From the NCBI RefSeq assembly GCF_000422845.1, contig NZ_AUGV01000008.1, forward strand, positions 62,001 through 126,000: 64,000 nucleotides of DNA. The letters run 5' to 3'. The position numbers and the translations under genes are program-made. This document shows, piece after piece, positions 18,341 through 27,656 of this stretch (its first letter is position 1; the number at the start of each line of letters is the position of its first letter). Source of the stretch: Oceanobacter kriegii DSM 6294 (GTDB lineage Bacteria; Pseudomonadota; Gammaproteobacteria; Pseudomonadales; Oceanobacteraceae). The notes under the pieces are model-generated. The model was not told the DNA's origin, ran no database searches, and worked only from the letters and a program-made list of their open reading frames with translations.

Positions 18341-19150
18341 ATGAAAAACCGTATGAACTCTTTGGTATGTGCTGGCGCTGTCAGCCTGATGGCTGCCATG
18401 TTCAGCCCATTGGCGGCGGCAAACGGCGCAATCGGTGACCACGTAAACGACATGAAAGCCCACATGGATCAGTACACTCAGGAAGTGAACTGGATCATTG
18501 GCAAGATCGACGGCATCGTTGATCGCTATGAAGAAAAAGGCCAGAAGGCAGCCAAGGCTGAAACCGTGGTTGATATCTGGGAAGAGGTGGATTTCCACTC
18601 TGCCATTGAAACCAACTATGTGCCTATCTACGCTTCTATCTGGCAGGGTCTGTTTGGCATCAAGGGCAAGATCGATGCAAAAGCGCCGGTAGCGGACGTT
18701 CGCGCCGAGCAGGAAAAACTGGAGCAAACCCTGTGGCAAGCACTGGGTGCGGTTCGTTTGGCGGCTCACTACCAGGCTCAGAACCTGCTGCCTGAAATTC
18801 AGACCACTGAAAAAGAACCGACTACTCCGGTTGAAACCGTGGACGACATCTCTCATCGTCTGGACCGTGTGGTTGCCAAGTACGCCGAGCAGCTGAGCGA
18901 CGTTGCGACGACGCTGGTTCACGATACTTACCTGTACCGTTTCGAAGGCATCGAAGGCATGCTGATCGAGAAGGATGCCAAGCTGGTAACCGACATGGAG
19001 AAGTACTTCAACGTGACTTTGCCGCTGGCAATCAAAGACAACAAGTCCGTAGATGAGGTACGCTCCGTGGTCGAAGAAATGAAGACCAAGCTGGAGCGTG
19101 CTCGCACGCTGCTGGAAGAAGTTGAAAAAGAACGTAAGGACGTATTCTGA
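18341..19150 (+). CDS. Predicted periplasmic helical protein of the iron ABC operon
   Basis: 269 residues. The signal peptide ends near SPLAAA-NG. The rest is almost wholly alpha-helical with many Glu/Lys/Asp and His residues (HVNDMKAHMDQYTQEVNWIIGKID, DIWEEVDFHSAIETNYVPIYASIWQGL) and a C-terminal coiled-coil-like helix (MKTKLERARTLLEEVEKERKD). I do not recognise the family. Fur box upstream, and the binding protein starts 1 bp after its stop, so it is part of the Fe transport unit. It could be a periplasmic iron-handling or chaperone-like accessory protein (inference from place only). Confidence 0.78.
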   Translation: MKNRMNSLVCAGAVSLMAAMFSPLAAANGAIGDHVNDMKAHMDQYTQEVNWIIGKIDGIVDRYEEKGQKAAKAETVVDIWEEVDFHSAIETNYVPIYASIWQGLFGIKGKIDAKAPVADVRAEQEKLEQTLWQALGAVRLAAHYQAQNLLPEIQTTEKEPTTPVETVDDISHRLDRVVAKYAEQLSDVATTLVHDTYLYRFEGIEGMLIEKDAKLVTDMEKYFNVTLPLAIKDNKSVDEVRSVVEEMKTKLERARTLLEEVEKERKDVF

Positions 19151-19151
19151 C

Positions 19152-20192
19152 GTGCAACGACGTACCCTGATACAGGCGCTCGCTTCGATGGGCGCACTTG
19201 GCGGATTGCCATTGATGAGCAATCCGGTTTTCGCCCAAAGCAAGCGCGACCCTGAGTCGGTCAATGATTTGCCGCAGTTGAAAGGCGAATTAACCCTGTA
19301 TCTGGGGCGTGGTGAAGGCGGCCTGTACGAAAACGTACTGGACGCCATTCAGAAGCGTAACCCTGAGCTGACGCTCACCATTCGCCGTGGTGCTACCGCG
19401 GCGTTGGCCAACGCCATTATGGCGGAGGCCAAAGCCGGTATTCAGAAAGCCGACCTGTTTTGGGCGGTGGATTCCGGCGCCATTGGTGTGGTGGCAGACA
19501 ACGGTCAGGGCCAGGCGTTGCCGCCAAGCCTGACCGACCTGCTCGACACCAGTTTCCAGTATCCAAACTGGGCACCTATTACTGGCCGCATTCGTACCCT
19601 GCCGTACAACCCGTCAAGGGTAAGCGCCGACAAAATTCCTGACAGCGTATTGGCCCTTGCCGATACCGACCTGAAGCTGGGCTGGGCGCCTGCCTATTCC
19701 TCGTTCCAGTCGTTCCTGACCGCCATGCGTATTCAGGAAGGTGATAAGGTAACGGGCGAATGGCTCAAGGCCATTAACGCCAAAGCCACCAAGTACGCGG
19801 GTGAGCTGGGTGTGGTGATGGCAGTTGAGCGTGGTGAAGTGGACCTGGGTTTTGCCAACCACTATTACACCCTGCGCCTGAAAGCCGGTAAGCCGGATGC
19901 CAATGTGCAACTGGCCTTCACCAAAGACGACGCCGGTTGTCTGGTTAACGCCTCGGGTGTGATGGCGCTGACCGAAGGCGATCTGCCAATTAACTTCGTA
20001 CGTTACCTGCTGAGCAAGGAAGTGCAGAGCTACCTTGCTCGCGAAGCGTATGAAATTCCTCTGGTCAACGGTATTGAACCGCCTGCGGGCATTCCGCCAA
20101 TGACCGAACTGTCGCCGCCGGACATCGATCTGTCGAAACTGTCCGACCTGCGACCTACGCTGAGATTGATGCGCCAGACCGGCGTGTTATGA
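19152..20192 (+). CDS. Fe(III) ABC transporter substrate-binding protein, FbpA/FutA-like
   Basis: 346 residues. The GTG start at 19152 is chosen because it begins a leader with twin arginines (VQRRTLIQALASMGALGGL) and an FAQ-SK cleavage region, suggesting Tat export as for FutA2. An ATG frame 54 bp upstream lies inside the previous gene. Fold markers: LTLYLGRGEGGLYENVLDAIQKRNPELTLTIRRGAT, KADLFWAVDSGAIG, and the paired tyrosine region GFANHYYTLRL expected to hold iron. It binds ferric iron in the periplasm for the following permease. Ends as ATGA overlap with the permease. Confidence 0.88.
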   Translation: MQRRTLIQALASMGALGGLPLMSNPVFAQSKRDPESVNDLPQLKGELTLYLGRGEGGLYENVLDAIQKRNPELTLTIRRGATAALANAIMAEAKAGIQKADLFWAVDSGAIGVVADNGQGQALPPSLTDLLDTSFQYPNWAPITGRIRTLPYNPSRVSADKIPDSVLALADTDLKLGWAPAYSSFQSFLTAMRIQEGDKVTGEWLKAINAKATKYAGELGVVMAVERGEVDLGFANHYYTLRLKAGKPDANVQLAFTKDDAGCLVNASGVMALTEGDLPINFVRYLLSKEVQSYLAREAYEIPLVNGIEPPAGIPPMTELSPPDIDLSKLSDLRPTLRLMRQTGVL

Positions 20193-21706
20193 AGCGCATC
20201 CCGGCCCCGTATCCTCTTGCCCTGATCATTGCCATCGCAGCGGTACTGCCGCTGCTGGTACTGTTCGACCTGGCATCAGACGCCAGTGACATGATGGGCG
20301 ACTACAACCTGCGCATCCTGTGGAACTCGCTGCTGCTGACTGGCCTGACGGTATTGGGCTCGGTGTTGATCGGCGTGCCACTGGCGCTGTTGACCGCTTA
20401 TGTGCGGCTTCCCATGCCCTCGTTATGGCTGGTGATATTGGCCTCACCGCTGGCGATGCCCAGTTATATTGGCGCGTTTACGCTGTATGCGGCCTCTGGC
20501 CCCACCGGTGAATTGGCGCAGCTGTTTGGCATCTCCACGCCGGTGCTGGATGGCCTGACCGGTGCGACATTGGCGATGGTGATCTATTCCTACCCCTACG
20601 TCATGCTGACCACCCGGGCCTCGCTCAAGAGTCTTGATGGCAGTCTGGTGAACGCCGCCCGAACCCTCGGTATGTCGCTGCCAGCGAGCCTTTGGTACGT
20701 GGTGCTGCCACGGGCGATTACCGGTATTGCTGCCGGCGCCTTGCTGGTGGCGCTGTATACCTTGTCGGATTTTGGTACACCGGCGTTCATGCGTTTCGAC
20801 ACCTTTACCCGGGTTATTTTTGTGGAATACAACGCCTTCGGTCTGGCCGAAGCAGCGATGTTTTCATTGCAGCTGATGGCCATTGTGGCGGTGGTGCTGG
20901 TGTTGGAATCGCGGGTGAAAGGCGCTCGGGAAAAGCCCGGCAAGCATCTGGAGCTGTGGCCCAAGCGCTGGCATTTGGGCCTTGCTGCGGCGTTTGTGAC
21001 CCCCATTCTGATTCTGGCGATTGTGATTCCGCTGCTGGTATTTGGCATCTGGTTGGCCCGTGACGGCATTGATCACTTTGATATGACGTTGGCCTGGAAC
21101 TCCGGCTATGCCTCCTTGCTGGCTGCGGTAGCAGCGGTGGTGATCGCTTTGCCGGTGGCGTTTGCGGCCATGTCCGGACGCTTTGGCAAACTGATGGAGC
21201 GCATTACCTTCCTCGGCTTTGGTTTGCCCGGCATTGTGATGGGTACGGCCATGGTTTACGTTGGCTTGCAGCTGCCGGTGCTGTATCAGTCGCTGGCCTT
21301 GCTGGTGTTTGCTTACGTGTTCCGCTTCCTGCCATTGGCGGTGGGCTCAGTGCGTTCGACCGCTGAAGGCCTAGACCCCAGTCTGGTGAAAGCCGCACGG
21401 GTATTGGGTGCCAAACCCAAAGAAGCCTTCTGGCGAGTGACCATGCCGCTGTCGATGCGTGGCATGGTAGCCGGTGCGGCACTGGTGTTTCTGGAAGCCA
21501 TGCGGGAAATGCCCGCCACCCTGATGCTGGGGCCAACCGGTTTTGAAACCCTGGCTACCTACCTGTGGCGTGTGTACGAAGCGGGCTATTTTGGCCGTGC
21601 CGCTATTCCGGGTTTATTACTGATTCTGATCTCTGCCATCGGTCTGGCGTTGATGCTGTCTGGCGAACGCAAGGCAGACCTGACGGTGGCCAAAGAGCCA
21701 AAATAA
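20189..21706 (+). CDS. Fe(III) ABC transporter permease, FbpB-like
   Basis: 505 residues with two fused BPD_transp_1 domains and about 12 helices. Two EAA loops are visible: LVNAARTLGMSLPASLWYVVLPRA (about residues 150-175) and LVKAARVLGAKPKEAFWRVTMPLS (about 395-420). This fused layout is typical of FbpB/SfuB iron transporters. Start overlaps the binding-protein stop by 4 bp; the ATPase gene begins 15 bp downstream. Confidence 0.92.
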   Translation: MKRIPAPYPLALIIAIAAVLPLLVLFDLASDASDMMGDYNLRILWNSLLLTGLTVLGSVLIGVPLALLTAYVRLPMPSLWLVILASPLAMPSYIGAFTLYAASGPTGELAQLFGISTPVLDGLTGATLAMVIYSYPYVMLTTRASLKSLDGSLVNAARTLGMSLPASLWYVVLPRAITGIAAGALLVALYTLSDFGTPAFMRFDTFTRVIFVEYNAFGLAEAAMFSLQLMAIVAVVLVLESRVKGAREKPGKHLELWPKRWHLGLAAAFVTPILILAIVIPLLVFGIWLARDGIDHFDMTLAWNSGYASLLAAVAAVVIALPVAFAAMSGRFGKLMERITFLGFGLPGIVMGTAMVYVGLQLPVLYQSLALLVFAYVFRFLPLAVGSVRSTAEGLDPSLVKAARVLGAKPKEAFWRVTMPLSMRGMVAGAALVFLEAMREMPATLMLGPTGFETLATYLWRVYEAGYFGRAAIPGLLLILISAIGLALMLSGERKADLTVAKEPK

Positions 21707-21721
21707 GGAGTTCGGGCAGCC

Positions 21722-22753
21722 ATGCTGAACGTATCCAACCTCTGTATTAACTACGGCAACCACCGGGTGGTGGATGGCGTGGACTTCACCTTGGGTGATG
21801 ACGAAATTCTGATGCTGGTTGGTCCTACCGGCTGCGGTAAAACCACCATTCTGCAAGCGCTGGCGGGGCTGATTCCGGTCAGCGACGGCAGCATCAGCGT
21901 TGGTAACTGGACGGCGTCATCCACCAAAATGGTGCCGCCGGAAAAGCGTAACGTCGGCATGATGTTTCAGGACTTCGCCCTGTTCCCGCACCTGACCGTG
22001 CTGGAAAACGTCAGCTTCCGCCAGAAAGACATTAGCCTCGCCAAACATTGGCTGGAGCTGCTGGGACTGTCGCAATTCTGCGACGTCAAACCAACCCAGC
22101 TGTCGGGTGGCCAAAAACAACGTGTGGCACTGGCGCGTACCCTGGCGCATCAGCCGTCTTATGTACTGCTGGATGAACCGCTGTCGAACCTCGACGCCGC
22201 ACTGAAAGACACCCTGCGTTGGGACATCCGTCAGGCCTTGAAAGAAGCCGCCGTACCGGCCATCTGGGTTACCCACGACCAGCACGAAGCGCTGTCGATT
22301 GGCGATCGGGTTGGCATCCTCAAAGCCGGTAAAGTGCAGCAAATGGCCTCGCCTGAAGAATGCTTCAGCCAACCGGCCAACCGCTTTATTGCAGGCTTCC
22401 TCGGCGAAGCTGCCTTCCTGCCTGCTACCCTGACAGGCAATCAGGCCACCACCGAACTTGGCCCCGTGCTGGTACAACCGCACGGCAGCGTCAAAGACGG
22501 CGGCAACATCGACGTCCTGATACGCCCGGACGACCTGGTGATCAACCACAGTGGCGCTGCGCCGGCTAATGCCAACGTTAAGTGGTCCCGCTTTGAAGGC
22601 GGCAGCCGCCTGCTGGCCGCCGAACTACACGGCAGCCAACGGGAACTGCGAATTCGGGTGAACCACGAAAACAGCGTCAAACCTGGCGCTCAGGTGAGTT
22701 TGGCGATTGACAGCTCCGACCCGTTGGCAGTGTTTACCGAAGGGGCCGAGTAG
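21722..22753 (+). CDS. Fe(III) ABC transporter ATP-binding protein, FbpC-like
   Basis: 343 residues. Walker A is VGPTGCGKTT, the Q-loop is MFQDFALFPHLTV, the signature is LSGGQKQRVALARTL, Walker B is YVLLDEPLSNLD, and the switch His is in VTHDQHEAL. The C-terminal extension of about 110 residues looks like the TOBE regulatory domain of the CUT1/Fe subclass. AAGGAG precedes the ATG. Last gene of the iron operon; a REP cluster follows. Confidence 0.93.
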   Translation: MLNVSNLCINYGNHRVVDGVDFTLGDDEILMLVGPTGCGKTTILQALAGLIPVSDGSISVGNWTASSTKMVPPEKRNVGMMFQDFALFPHLTVLENVSFRQKDISLAKHWLELLGLSQFCDVKPTQLSGGQKQRVALARTLAHQPSYVLLDEPLSNLDAALKDTLRWDIRQALKEAAVPAIWVTHDQHEALSIGDRVGILKAGKVQQMASPEECFSQPANRFIAGFLGEAAFLPATLTGNQATTELGPVLVQPHGSVKDGGNIDVLIRPDDLVINHSGAAPANANVKWSRFEGGSRLLAAELHGSQRELRIRVNHENSVKPGAQVSLAIDSSDPLAVFTEGAE

Positions 22754-22774
22754 ACTTATTCCTGGCATCTGAAC

Positions 22775-22978
22775 TGTAGCAGCAGGCTTGCCTGCGAATC
22801 AGCTATGCCTGTGTGGGAGGTAGCTTGCTACCGATTGAATTGATGGGCGCAAGCGCACCATCCTATGCAGCTTTGCCATTGAGCTATCACAGAGATGTTA
22901 AATGCCCACACAACCGTAGGAGCTGGCTTGCCTGCGAATGGGCTTTGCCGATTGGATAGGGTGGGCACTGGTGCCCAC
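22775..22978. repeat. Cluster of REP-like palindromes
   Basis: Four or five short palindromes of different stems: two GGCTTGCCTGCGAAT units (near 22786 and 22926) with following GGCTTTGCC-like text, GGTAGCTTGCTACC within a GTGTGGGA... context (22811-22837), GATGGGCGCAAGCGCACCATCC (22842-22863), and GTGGGCAC-tg-GTGCCCAC (22961-22978). They resemble Pseudomonas-type REPs (GTAGGAGC...GCTTGC...). Confidence 0.75.
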
Positions 22979-22992
22979 CTCACACCTGATTG

Positions 22993-23493
22993 TTACCGAC
23001 GCTCAGCCAACGGTGTTGAGAAGGTGTACTCCATATCCCACGGGAAGCGAATCCAGGTGTCCTGGCTGACTTCGGTGATAAAGGTATCCACCAGACCAAC
23101 GCCTGCTGGCTTGGCATAAATCGTTGCCAGGTGAGCCTTCGGCAGCATGTCGCGCACATAGCGGGCGGTTTTGCCGGTATCGACCAGATCGTCGATCAGC
23201 AGCATGCCTTCGCCATCACCTTCCACACCTTTTAACAACTCAATCTCACCCTGTTTGTTCTGGGTCGAATCGTCGTCGCTGGATGGCTTGTAGCTGGTGA
23301 CACAAATGGTGTCGATCAGGCGGATGTTCAGCTCGCGGGCGAGAATGGCTGCGGGTACCAGACCACCACGGGTGATCACAATCATGCCTTTCCATGGGCC
23401 TTTGTCGAGCAGGCGCAGTGACAGCGCGCGGGCGTTACGGTGCAGTTCTTCCCAGCTGACGGGGTAGTCCATGGAGTAGGTGAGGTTAGACAT
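22993..23493 (-). CDS. gpt: Xanthine-guanine phosphoribosyltransferase
   Basis: 166 residues, a good length match to E. coli Gpt. It transfers phosphoribose from PRPP to xanthine or guanine, giving XMP or GMP. Signatures: [35 protein letters not shown], the PRPP loop [28 protein letters not shown], and a C-terminal [15 protein letters not shown] close to the E. coli QDTWIEQPWDM. The start [17 protein letters not shown] is used; the upstream open frame contains the RutR-type operator and cannot be coding. The operator 24 bp before the ATG indicates co-regulation with purine degradation: the salvage branch of the island. Confidence 0.95.
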   Translation of the reverse strand: MSNLTYSMDYPVSWEELHRNARALSLRLLDKGPWKGMIVITRGGLVPAAILARELNIRLIDTICVTSYKPSSDDDSTQNKQGEIELLKGVEGDGEGMLLIDDLVDTGKTARYVRDMLPKAHLATIYAKPAGVGLVDTFITEVSQDTWIRFPWDMEYTFSTPLAERR

Positions 23494-23516
23494 GAGGGGC
23501 CTGTTTAAGCAAAAAG

Positions 23517-23532
23517 TTGACCAAGTGGTCAC
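23517..23532. promoter_or_regulatory. RutR-type operator before gpt
   Basis: TTGACCAAGTGGTCAC matches the RutR consensus at 13 of 14 positions. It is preceded by AGCAAAAAG, the extended flank shared with the ABC and distal xanP sites. It lies 24 bp upstream of the gpt start. Confidence 0.75.
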
Positions 23533-23662
23533 TTTATTCAATCGGAGCCTGTGGATCAAGTAGCAAGGAAGCGGAATACTGACCCGAACGAGCAATGCTG
23601 ACGAATGATGCGAATGTGTCTGTCGTTGAAGTGGCGGGCGCCGCCCGCCACTGGCTCAAGCT

Positions 23663-25036
23663 TTAAACTTTGGCAGCCAATTGCTCGGCGGCTTGCTGAT
23701 GTTCAGCCCGCAGCTTGCGGATATCCACACCCAACACTTCGCCGTTTTGTACTTTCCATTCGCCGGCCACCATCACATGGTCGGCGGTATGAGCGCCACA
23801 CAACAGCAGCGCCGCCAATGGATCGTGACTGCCAGAGAAGCGCAGCTCGTCCAGATTAAACAGCGCCAGATCCGCTTGTTTGCCCACTTCCAGCGTGCCG
23901 ATATCCGCTCGGCCCAGCACTTTGGCTGAGCCTTGTGTGGCCCAGCGGATGGCATCCTGATGGGTGACGTTGGACGAACCGTATTTCAGCCGCTGCAGGT
24001 ACATGGCCTGGCGGGCTTCCTGAATCAGGTTCGAGCAGTCGTTAGAGGCGGAGCCATCGACGCCAATGCCCACCGGGCTACCGGCGGCTTCGAGGTCTTT
24101 CACCGGACAGATACCGGAAGCCAGCATCATGTTGGAGCTTGGGCAGTGGCAGATGCCCACGCCTGCTTTACCCAACCGCTGGATTTCGGATTCATCAAAA
24201 TGAATGCCGTGGGCCAGCCAGGTGCGGTTATGCAGCCAGTTAACGCTTTCCAGATAATCCACTGTACGCAGGCCGAACATCTTTTCGCAGAAGGCTTCTT
24301 CGTCGAGGGTTTCGGCCAAATGCGTATGCAGTCGCACATTGTGTTTCTGCGCCAGTTCGGCACTGGCGATCATGATGTCGCGGGTTACTGAAAAGGGTGA
24401 ACAGGGTGCCAGCGCAATCTGCACCATCGAGCCTTCAGAGGCATCATGATAACGGCCGATCAGGCGCTCGCTGTCGGCCATAATGGCGTCTTCGGTTTGC
24501 ACCACATGCTGCGGTGGCAGGCCGCCGTCGTCCTGTCCCAGACTCATGGAGCCTCGGGTTAGAGTGACACGGATACCGACTTCCTGCGCTGCTTGCACCT
24601 GTACATCGATAGCGTCGGTCAGCGTCTGCGGGAACAGGTAGTGATGGTCGGCCGCGGTGGTGCAACCGGACAGCAGCAGTTCTGTTAACGCCAGCTTGGT
24701 GGCCTGATGCAGCATCTGCGGTTCCAGCCCGGCCCATACCGGATACAACGTTTGCAGCCACGGGAATAGCTCTTTGTTCAGCGCGGCGGGCAGGGCACGG
24801 GTCAGGGTCTGATAGAAGTGGTGATGGGTGTTGATCAAACCGGGGATCAGCACCAGTTTGCTGGCATCGAATTTCTGGTCGTAATTACTGGTGGGTTCAC
24901 AGCCCGCTGCGACCAGTTCAATGATCTTGCCGTTCTGGATCACCAGACCGCCAGCAGCGCTGTTATCAGAGTCTGCTTCGGTGTTGGTTTGGATCGCCAG
25001 TGGGTTGGCGATCCACAAAGTGTTTGGGTTAGACAT
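23663..25036 (-). CDS. 8-oxoguanine deaminase (amidohydrolase family)
   Basis: 457 residues. Amidohydrolase fold with the metal-binding GLINTHHHFYQTLTRA (HxH in an HHH context), His in VRLHTHLAE, His in WLAHGIHFDESE and Asp in GIGVDGSASND. The residues and spacing match the P. aeruginosa PA0142 type 8-oxoguanine deaminase (annotated in older genomes as hydroxydechloroatrazine hydrolase) better than the GuaD type also found in this window. Product would be urate, entering the PuuD step directly. It lies upstream of gpt on the same strand. No operator was seen in its own 5' region, so it may depend on read-through or a different control. Confidence 0.88.
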   Translation of the reverse strand: MSNPNTLWIANPLAIQTNTEADSDNSAAGGLVIQNGKIIELVAAGCEPTSNYDQKFDASKLVLIPGLINTHHHFYQTLTRALPAALNKELFPWLQTLYPVWAGLEPQMLHQATKLALTELLLSGCTTAADHHYLFPQTLTDAIDVQVQAAQEVGIRVTLTRGSMSLGQDDGGLPPQHVVQTEDAIMADSERLIGRYHDASEGSMVQIALAPCSPFSVTRDIMIASAELAQKHNVRLHTHLAETLDEEAFCEKMFGLRTVDYLESVNWLHNRTWLAHGIHFDESEIQRLGKAGVGICHCPSSNMMLASGICPVKDLEAAGSPVGIGVDGSASNDCSNLIQEARQAMYLQRLKYGSSNVTHQDAIRWATQGSAKVLGRADIGTLEVGKQADLALFNLDELRFSGSHDPLAALLLCGAHTADHVMVAGEWKVQNGEVLGVDIRKLRAEHQQAAEQLAAKV

Positions 25037-25592
25037 ATATTTCGGCCTTGTCAGGTGGTGCTGGGCTTTGGGTACTGAGAGTTGCTGTTTTCAAAGGTAC
25101 TGCGGCACCAGATGAATCCGACCTACGGTTTATTCGGATGGATCAGGCAGGTTGGGTAAAACCTCACCGTTGGATCGCGCGTCAGGAACGCGCTGGGCCA
25201 ACCTGCGGTGGTTCAAACGGGAAACAACCTTTGCCTCTTGGGGAGAACTTCTCTCCCCGGCGGCTGGCCACCCCCTCTGCTTTGCGCTTCCGATTCGCGA
25301 TTCAATATTTTCTGCATGCTCTCTCGTACACGCGAAGATTCAACCTCCCTGTTTCAACTTCGCTAACCAGCCATCCATGGCTGGTTGTCCGGTTCGCTCT
25401 TTGAAAATATCGGCTCATCTTGATGCGCGATTCTCGAATACGCAAAACCGAGCGCGGCTACGGCGGTATTTTGTAGGAGGGAATTCATTCCCGAAAATCT
25501 ATCGGGAATAAGACTACGCGTCCCGATTTCTCCTACACCAGGATGCTGGTGCGCTGTGCGCACCCTACAGTCAGGATTCCCGACGCCCGAGC
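25037..25592. other. Intergenic region between the deaminase and the ABC permease, with a REPIN-like pair
   Basis: No protein-like gene. Around 25472-25537 two inverted units, TTGTAGGAGGGAATTCATTCCCGA and TATCGGGAATAAG...CCCGATTTCTCCTACA, face each other as in REP doublets. A GGTGCGC-tgt-GCGCACC palindrome follows at 25548-25564. Confidence 0.6.
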
Positions 25593-26519
25593 TCAGCTCT
25601 TGGCATAAAACGGTTTGCCGAGCGACACTGGTGCTACCAGTCGGTTACGGCTCTGGTTGCTGGACAGCACCACCAGTACCAGAATCGTTGCCAGATACGG
25701 TAGGATCGCCAGCAGGTTGGGTGATACCGAGAAGCCAAGCCCTTGGAATACCAGATGCAGAATGGAGGCAAGGCCAAACAGCCAGGCACCTAGTAGCACC
25801 CGTTCGGCTTTCCAGCTGGCGAATACCACCAGAGCCAGTGCAATCCAGCCGCGACCGGCGCTCATGTTTTCTACCCACAGCGGGGTGTAGGCCAGCGACA
25901 GGTAACCACCGGCCAGACCGGCCATGGCACCACCAAAGACAATCGCCAGATAGCGGGTTTTGAACACTGGCAAACCAATGGCGTTGGCTGAGTGAGGATT
26001 CTCGCCGACGGCTTTCAGAATCAGCCCCGGACGGGAGTGGTTGATAAACCAATAAACGCCGCCAAACAGTGCAAACGACAGGTACACAATCAGGTCCTGA
26101 CCAAACAGCATTCGGCCAATGATGGGCAGGTCGGTGAGTACCGGAATATAAATCGGGTCGAGGCCTTCAACCGGCTTGCCGACGTATCCGGCGCCAATAA
26201 AGGCCGACAGGCCGGTGCCAAAAATGGTCAGCGCAAGACCGGTAGCCACCTGATTGGCGCTCAGTTCCATGGTGATAAAACCAAAGATCAGCGACATCAG
26301 AATGCCCGCCAGAATGGCGACAAAAAAGCCCAGTGCCAGGCTGCCGGTGGTGAGGGTGACAATAAAACCCACCACGGCGCCCATCAGCATCATGCCTTCC
26401 TGACCGAGGTTGAGCACGCCGCTCTTTTCGCAAATCAGTTCGCCCAGCGCGACGATCAACAGCGGGGTGCCGGTGCGCACCATGGCATACAGAACGTTGG
26501 TAATCAGATCGATATCCAT
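25593..26519 (-). CDS. Nucleoside-type ABC transporter permease 2 (BPD_transp_2)
   Basis: 308 residues, about 9 helices. Segments VALGELICEKSGVLNLGQEGMMLMGA and AVGENPHSANAIGLPVFKTRYLAIVFGGAMAGLAGGYLSL are diagnostic of the YufQ/NupC-like permeases that pair with BMP-family nucleoside binding proteins. It is the third gene of the operon (ATPase, permease 1, permease 2), 6 bp after permease 1. Confidence 0.92.
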   Translation of the reverse strand: MDIDLITNVLYAMVRTGTPLLIVALGELICEKSGVLNLGQEGMMLMGAVVGFIVTLTTGSLALGFFVAILAGILMSLIFGFITMELSANQVATGLALTIFGTGLSAFIGAGYVGKPVEGLDPIYIPVLTDLPIIGRMLFGQDLIVYLSFALFGGVYWFINHSRPGLILKAVGENPHSANAIGLPVFKTRYLAIVFGGAMAGLAGGYLSLAYTPLWVENMSAGRGWIALALVVFASWKAERVLLGAWLFGLASILHLVFQGLGFSVSPNLLAILPYLATILVLVVLSSNQSRNRLVAPVSLGKPFYAKS

Positions 26520-26525
26520 GGCGAC

Positions 26526-27656
26526 TTATCCCTGTGCTGAGGTGTTTGTAGTGGAGAGTGGTTGCGCCGGTGCCGTGCTGCTGCCTTGAGCACCGGGTGT
26601 GTTGCTGATCCAGCGCAGACGGAAGCCAATCAGAACGTCACAGGCCAGCAGGTAAAACAGCAACAGACCCTGGAACAGGCTGGTCAGCGCCAGCGGCAGG
26701 CCCAGTTCGATCTGTGCCATTTCACCGCCCATGTACAACAGCGCCATCAGGAAAGTGGCCAGCACAATGCCGACCGGATGCAGACGACCAAGGAAGGCCA
26801 CGATAATGGCGGCGTAACCGTAGCCCGGTGAAATGCTTGGAATCAGCTGGCCAATCGGCCCGGTGACTTCACTAACGCCCGCCAGACCGGCCAGACCACC
26901 GCTCAGCAGCAGGGCAAAAAATGCCAGTCGCTTTTCCTTGAAACCGGACAGCCTTGCGGCACTGGCATCCAGACCCATCACGCGAATCTGAAAGCCCATA
27001 AAGGCGCGGCTCATCAGTACCCAAACCGCCACTACGGCCAGTAGCGCCAGCGCCAGACCAAAGTGCACGCGGGTGTCTTCAATCAAGATTGGCATCAGCG
27101 AGGAATCACCAAACATGGCGGATTCCGGGAAGTTGTAGCCGTCCGGATCTTTCATTGGCCCGTGCACTGCCCACAGCAGAATATTCAGGGCGATGTAGTT
27201 CATCATGATGGTGGTGAGGATTTCGTTAGTGTTGAATTTCACCTTCAGCAGCGCCGCGATACCGGCCCAGAACAAGCCGCCAATCACACCGGCCACCAGT
27301 ACCACAGGCAGCACCCACAGACCTTCCACGTCGATCAGTTGCAGCGCCATAAAGCTGCCAAACAGGCCGCCCATCAGCAGCTGACCTTCGGCACCGATGT
27401 TCCAGATCTGGGCTTTGAACACCACGGAAAGCCCCACCGCACAGAGCAGAATCGGGGTGGCTTTAACGGCCAGTTCGGTCCAGCCATAGACGTCAGAAAT
27501 TGGCGTATACAGCAGTGTTACCAGTGCGTGCCATGGGTCAATGCCCAGCAGACTGAACAGAATCACGCCGGTCAGCATGGTCAGCAGAATCGCCAGTACC
27601 GGCGACAGGTAGGCCATCAGGCGGGAGCGTTCGCCACGAGGTTCGAGTTTGATCAT
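26526..27656 (-). CDS. Nucleoside-type ABC transporter permease 1 (BPD_transp_2)
   Basis: 376 residues with about 9-10 helices. Signature KAQIWNIGAEGQLLMGGLFGSFMAL and LKVKFNTNEILTTIMMNYIALNILLW are typical of YufP/NupB-type permeases of BMP nucleoside importers. The C-terminus has a Ser/Thr/Ala-rich tail. Its start overlaps the ATPase stop at 27656. Together with the ATPase, permease 2 and the distant BMP protein it forms a purine-nucleoside uptake system. Confidence 0.92.
   Translation of the reverse strand: MIKLEPRGERSRLMAYLSPVLAILLTMLTGVILFSLLGIDPWHALVTLLYTPISDVYGWTELAVKATPILLCAVGLSVVFKAQIWNIGAEGQLLMGGLFGSFMALQLIDVEGLWVLPVVLVAGVIGGLFWAGIAALLKVKFNTNEILTTIMMNYIALNILLWAVHGPMKDPDGYNFPESAMFGDSSLMPILIEDTRVHFGLALALLAVVAVWVLMSRAFMGFQIRVMGLDASAARLSGFKEKRLAFFALLLSGGLAGLAGVSEVTGPIGQLIPSISPGYGYAAIIVAFLGRLHPVGIVLATFLMALLYMGGEMAQIELGLPLALTSLFQGLLLFYLLACDVLIGFRLRWISNTPGAQGSSTAPAQPLSTTNTSAQG

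Noticed and set aside
18314-19348. 344-codon - strand frame over the iron operon's first gene
   Set aside because: The + strand gene has a signal peptide, Fur box and tight coupling; the reverse frame has none.
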